The position numbers and the translations under genes are program-made. The notes beneath the pieces are model-generated. The model saw only the letters and a program-made list of their open reading frames with translations. It had not been told where the DNA came from and made no database searches. Below, piece by piece: positions 9,908 through 13,845 of a stretch of 13,845 bases of DNA (positions are counted from its first letter, which is position 1; every line of letters begins with the position of its first letter). Source of the stretch: Basidiobolus heterosporus B8920 (lineage: Eukaryota > Basidiobolomycota > Basidiobolomycetes > Basidiobolales > Basidiobolaceae); assembly GCA_000697455.1 (NCBI GenBank), contig JNET01034886.1, forward strand, positions 1 to 13,845, written 5' to 3'.

Positions 9908-10036
9908 TAGAATGTTTATTATATCTAATGCAGTAAAACAAAAATTCTCGTTTCTTGGTAGGTAGTGTCCATAACTACCAAGCAATGCCATGGAATGAAG
10001 CAAGTAGATCGAAAAGCGGTCTTTGGTTTTGTGTCG

Positions 10037-10907
10037 TTAAGAAGTAGTTTCAGGGTTGTGACCTGAATTCAACTTTTCTAATACTTGCTTTTCTTTAAGG
10101 AGTTGTTCATATTTTTGCGCTTTCATTTCCACTATTTGTCGGGAATTTATAACAGAGATAGATGCGTCCAATGCTATTATTGTATGCTTAGATTAGCCAC
10201 TTCTAACATGGATACTATAGAATAAAGTACATACCACGTTTGAACTGAGCTTGGGCTTCGCGAAGAGCTGGTGGTGTCAGAAAACCAAACCAGGTGGCTG
10301 GATCGCGAATGAATGCTATATCTTCCTCAGGAGAGTCTTCGTCTACTTTCTCTTTGGTTGAAGTATTCATAGGTTTGATTTCTTCCTCTTCTGCTTCTTC
10401 CTCTTCACTGACAGGCTTTTCAGACTTTGTATCTTTGTGACGTCTTCGAATTTTCTCGTCAACTACTTCTTCATTCTCGGTCTTCTTCTGAGCTTTCTTG
10501 GTTTTAGAAAATTCAAGGAACTCGAGTGATAAATTCAAGTCGGTAATTGCATCAGAATCATTAGACGAAAGTTCTGGTTGACTAGGAGAAAGAGCAGCAG
10601 GTGAATATTTACAAATATTATACTATGCTCAAAGTTAACTTACGTCACGACAGCGCTAGCAGACATTCTCGAGTCGTATGAGATTCTTGAAAGTTGACTT
10701 GCTCCCATAATGTATTTAGCTTGCCCTAAGTGATAAAAACCCTTTTTTATAGAGGTAAGTTGAATATTCATCAGGGTAAATGTTAGTTCGTAAAAAAGAT
10801 ACCTCTTTGAAACAGTTCTTCAAATTTTCTATGTGTGTTTGGTAAACATCCATCTCAGACATATAGTCTACAAGAGATGAGTCAATTTTGACTGATAGAG
10901 CTTCCAT
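10037..10907 (-). CDS. VMA22: V-ATPase assembly factor, Vma22/CCDC115-like, four exons
   Basis: Vma22 works with Vma12 and Vma21 at the ER to assemble the membrane sector of the vacuolar proton pump. Exons, in coding order, are 10907-10803, 10741-10644, 10581-10235 and 10173-10037, giving 228 residues; the introns are 61, 62 and 61 bases. Two blocks match CCDC115. At about 36-50, G-F-Y-H-L-G-Q-A-K-Y-I-M-G corresponds to its G-W-L-S-L-A-K-A-R-Y-A-M-G. At 160-183, R-D-P-A-T-W-F-G-F-L-T-P-P, then L-R-E-A-Q-A-Q-F, corresponds to the D-P-x-x-W-F-G conserved core. The N- and C-terminal parts are helical, probably coiled coil. Between the blocks lies a Lys/Glu-rich linker with runs of Glu, which makes the protein about 50 residues longer than the human (180) and yeast (181) ones. 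The first intron ends in an A-rich acceptor (10742); the first block supports this choice over a nearer-looking acceptor 14 bases on. Confidence 0.88.
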
Positions 10908-11236
10908 TGGATGTAAAATAGAAGATAAAGGCTTCTTGGCAATAGGTAGTGTTTGTAAGTAGCAAAGGGGAGTTCAATACAAGGTTCCAAATACCCGGAT
11001 AACTTAAGGCATATAGGAGTTGAGGAACCTTGTTTAAATGTTGATTAAAAGAAGCTCATTTAGGTAGAGTGAGTGAATATGCGATGTTAGATGCTGATCG
11101 AAATTTGTTAAGCATTGAAATGGATCAAGTGATGCATATAGTCTAAAAATAAACTTCAACGTCCAAATACCAAACTACACTTGAGTGTTGCTTGCAAGTC
11201 CATTGGTAACTGCTTACTTTTTCACTAATTATTAAA
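10908..11236. promoter_or_regulatory. Shared divergent promoter of VMA22 and VPS5
   Basis: The two start codons face away from each other across 329 bases, so both promoters and leaders must lie here. A perfect 10-bp inverted repeat sits near the middle-left (listed separately). No TATA box can be assigned with confidence. Confidence 0.65.
10979..11033. repeat. Perfect 10-bp inverted repeat in divergent promoter
   Basis: ACAAGGTTCC (10979-10988) and GGAACCTTGT (11024-11033) are exact inverted copies separated by 35 bases. The arms lie about 72 bases from the VMA22 start and 204 from the VPS5 start. The spacing suits a pair of protein-binding half sites better than a tight hairpin; this is inference. 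Confidence 0.65.
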
Positions 11237-13600
11237 ATGGAAAAAGACCAACTGGATGAACTATCAGAGTTTTTACGTTCCCAAAATTCTTCTACAAGTC
11301 ACTTGAATTTTCAATATGATGAAATTAATCCTTTTGCAGACGCCGTTTCAGCCGCTTCCCTTGTTTCTAGTTCAGAAAACAAACACATATCTGATTTTGA
11401 ATACCCTTTGAAGTACGAGGAACCATATGAGATTGATAATTCACCAAATGCAGAAGGTCTGGAGCAATTGGAACAACTGAATTTAAGAGAAGAGAATTCT
11501 CAGCTGGCTCACGAAGAAACCCTAAAAAACGAAGTCAAAGAAACATTGAATCAAAAGTTTGAAGAACCTCAAAGCTTTTTTGAGACCTCAAGTAGTAAAA
11601 CTAACCCTTGGTCTGCTGCTACAACGCCAACAATTTCTGCAGCCGCGGTCAGACCGGTTAGAAGTGTTCGTAAACCAAGTTTCAACATTCTTGCTGACGA
11701 GGTAGTAGAAACAAGAAACTCTACAGAAAGTAAAATTGTTTCGGCCGAAAACACAACACCCAAAGTTGGTTTGAAAGTAGATTTGGATAATACCAGTATA
11801 GCACATGAGCAGATGGAAAACACTGAAGCAAGAAGTAGCTTGGATAATTTTTTGGAACCTAATCAGAAAGATGCTTTTGGCAATGATAATTCCTCTATAA
11901 CAGGCTCGGACAGAGCAAAGTCTCCACAAGTAAGATGTTTAAGGCAAATGCTTCTCTAAGATTCAACTAACATGTCAATATTTCCATATGTTTAATATTA
12001 GCCGTCACTCTCTTCCTTACGTGTGCCAGCAACTGGCGTAAGGCCAAGCTTTGAGGTTACTGTGTCCGATCCTCGTCGCATTGGAGATCCTATTAATCCT
12101 TATATTGTATATAAAGTGACAACAAAGGTAGCAGTATGTTTATATTTATATTAACTTCAAATGAAGAACTATCATCGGTGCGCTGTTTTGTTACGTTTAT
12201 TATATTCACTGTGAGTAACTTGTAGACTACATCATCTGCTTTCCGTAGTCAGCACTTCTCAGTTGACCGTCGATACCGTGACTTTCTTTGGCTATATAAT
12301 CAACTTACTACCGGTAATCCAGGAGTTATAGTGCCTCCCGTGCCCGAAAAACATGCCCTTGGTAACACTGATAGCTACATCATACAATTACGATCCTTGC
12401 TTGCGAATACTTGAATATTTCTTTAGGCCGTTTCCAAGGGGAATTTGTTGAAAGCAGAAGAGCAGCTTTAGAACAATGTCTTATCAAAATCACCGCTCAT
12501 CCAATGCTTTACGGAGACCCAGACCTCAAGATCTTTTTAGAATCGGAAAATTTCAGTAGAGATGTACATGGGTTCTTTGGATATTTTGTATTGGAGATAA
12601 CTGATGTTGTGTATTTAGGTAAAAGAACGACGACGTGATAATTCCAAAGGGATCATGCGTGCTTTTGGAGATGCGGTATCAAACGCCACCAGCTTTTCCA
12701 AATTCGCAGAAACCGACGAGGTATCAAAGCCGACAAATCTCCAATAGCCAGTACATCTTGAATAGATTAATAACGGTTATGTCTTAGTGGTTTGAGAATA
12801 AGAGGAACCTTTTGGATACTCTTGGAAGCCAGTTAAAAACCCTATCCAAGTCGATTGATGTTTTATCTAAACAACGCAGAGGTATGATAGCAATCATCTT
12901 GTGATGTTCGGAGCTAACTTCAAGAAAAATAGACTTGGCTTCATCTCATTTCAATCTGGGGGAAAGCATATTCGCTCTATCAAGTGCCGAGTTGAACAAA
13001 GGCCTAATGCAAAATTTGATGGGTCTTGGCGAATTACAAAAGCGGTTAAAAGCATTACACGAGATGCAGGTAATTTGAATTCAAGCCATCGCTTTTCACT
13101 TCGGCCTTACTGAGATCATCGTTGAATTGGTTACATATTTGTAGACATCACGCGACCTTGCAACAATGGGAAAAACAACATGTGAATATATTCGGATCAT
13201 AGGATCGATTGAAGTGGCGTTCAATGCTCGCACCAAAGCATATCAAGTTTGGCAAAGCAGCCTTAACGAATTACAAAAGAAACGAGCTAACTTGGAAAAG
13301 CTTCGTACGCAGCCCCAAACGAAAACAGAAAAGCTCACATATGTTAGTCAGGATATCGGAGAATGTGAAGGTCGAGTGGAAGGTAACAGGCTTGACTATG
13401 AAGAGGTCTCCAAGCTGATCCGCTCAGAACTCGATCGTTTTGACAAAGAGAAAGTAGAGGATTTCCGAGACTCGGTCGAAGCCTTCTTGCAATCTATGTG
13501 CGAGAGCCAGTGGGAAATCGTCCAGCTATGGGAGTACTTTTTAAATACCATTAACCAAGTTCAAGCGCAAACACTGGATGACGAACCGGCGGAGGATTGA
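11237..13600 (+). CDS. VPS5: Vps5/SNX1-type PX-BAR sorting nexin, eight exons
   Basis: Vps5 is the membrane-bending subunit of retromer, recycling cargo from endosomes to the Golgi. Exons are 11237-11929, 12002-12127, 12226-12361, 12427-12563, 12619-12720, 12788-12881, 12933-13069 and 13145-13600, giving 626 residues; introns run 51-98 bases. Residues 1-231 are acidic and disordered-looking, with an NPF motif at 31-33 and a basic patch near R-S-V-R-K-P-S-F-N-I-L. The PX domain (about 248-360) has the phosphoinositide-binding R-R-Y-R-D-F (288-293), the P-P-V-P-E-K loop (310-315) and R329-R330. From about 365 to the end is the BAR helix bundle, with W-F-E-N-K (399 on), E-Y-I-R-I-I and a closing segment (S-E-L-D-R-F-D-K-E-K-V-E-D-F) like SNX1/SNX2. 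All eight joins keep frame. It could be called SNX1/2-like; the fungal setting makes Vps5 the natural name. Its usual partner Vps17 is not in the window. Confidence 0.93.
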
Positions 13601-13845
13601 CTATCTTTTTATGAAGTGAGTGAATACTTGATGTAAGTTTTGATAGCATGTTGACGAGCTGTTTCGTTGATGTTGTCTGTGAACGACGATCAAAAAATAG
13701 ACCCACTTATTTCTACAGTATCACTACAGTATCATTTATGCCATCATTTGTGCCGTCACTTGTGCTGACAACCTAATAATCTACTTGTTGGATGGCGACT
13801 CGTTACCACCACTAATATCCAGGTTTTTTGTTTTATTTTGCTGTA
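13601..13845. other. VPS5 3' flank
   Basis: No coding frame is visible. It holds a degenerate 11-12 bp tandem repeat (13714-13771). No AATAAA was seen near the VPS5 stop. The T-rich right edge could belong to the next gene, but nothing can be said from what is shown. Confidence 0.55.
13714..13771. repeat. Five-unit degenerate 11-12 bp tandem repeat
   Basis: The units are TACAGTATCAC, TACAGTATCAT, TTATGCCATCAT, TTGTGCCGTCAC and TTGTGCTGACAA, head to tail. The first two are 10/11 identical, and the third and fourth share most positions. The array drifts gradually from left to right and starts 114 bases after the VPS5 stop. Confidence 0.65.

Larger units (their letters stand above)
9124..10036. 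other. Long intergenic region between CCR4 and VMA22
   Basis: Both flanking genes are on the minus strand, so this 0.9-kb stretch holds the CCR4 promoter and leader (right of 9123) and the VMA22 3' end (left of 10037). I see no coding frame, no tRNA with a convincing cloverleaf and no mobile element. It carries direct repeats and one hairpin between about 9730 and 9907, listed separately. TTTATT at 9915-9920 (AATAAA on the minus strand) is 117 bases past the VMA22 stop and may be its polyadenylation signal. Confidence 0.6.

Noticed and set aside
9720-9910. Possible tRNA or small RNA gene (GGTTCGTC resembles a B box)
   Set aside because: No acceptor or anticodon stem could be paired around it, and the B-box match is poor.

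Overview
The window looks like nuclear DNA of a fungus. Six protein genes can be read end to end. Five of them are broken by short GT-AG introns of 51-98 bases, several with a CTAAC/CTAAT-like branch site. The products are typical fungal housekeeping proteins: a CCR4 with a Gln/Ser/Asn-rich N-terminus, a Vps5-type sorting nexin and a Vma22-type assembly factor. The Vma22 and Vps5 homologues have recognisable metazoan-like sequence, and a nine-repeat PPR array is present. Together with small introns and modest GC this fits an early-diverging lineage (Mucoromycota or Zoopagomycota type) better than budding yeast, but the lineage call is inference only.

Layout. 1-1390: AT-rich DNA without an intact gene; the minus strand of about 268-810 carries open stretches in changing frames that look like a decayed coding sequence of unknown family. 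1391-2589 (+): choline-phosphate cytidylyltransferase, five exons. 3171-5126 (+): intronless mitochondrial-type PPR protein. 5440-6286 (-): dephospho-CoA kinase with a C-terminal membrane anchor, three exons, convergent with the PPR gene. 6779-9123 (-): CCR4 deadenylase, six exons. 9124-10036: about 0.9 kb of intergenic DNA with small repeats. 10037-10907 (-): Vma22/CCDC115-like V-ATPase assembly factor, four exons. 11237-13600 (+): Vps5/SNX1-type PX-BAR sorting nexin, eight exons, divergent from VMA22 across a 329-base shared promoter region. 13601-13845: 3' flank with a degenerate tandem repeat.

The genes do not form a pathway. They cover phosphatidylcholine synthesis, mitochondrial RNA metabolism, CoA synthesis, mRNA deadenylation, V-ATPase assembly and endosome-to-Golgi sorting. 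Each spliced model closes in frame: 311, 226, 677, 228 and 626 residues, plus 651 for the PPR protein. The expected catalytic or binding residues are present wherever they could be checked.

I found no new multi-gene system. The points most worth a second look are the PPR array with a readable putative RNA code, the tail anchor on the CoA enzyme, the inverted repeat in the VMA22/VPS5 shared promoter, the 11-bp tandem repeat just upstream of the CoA kinase start, and the decayed coding region at the left edge.
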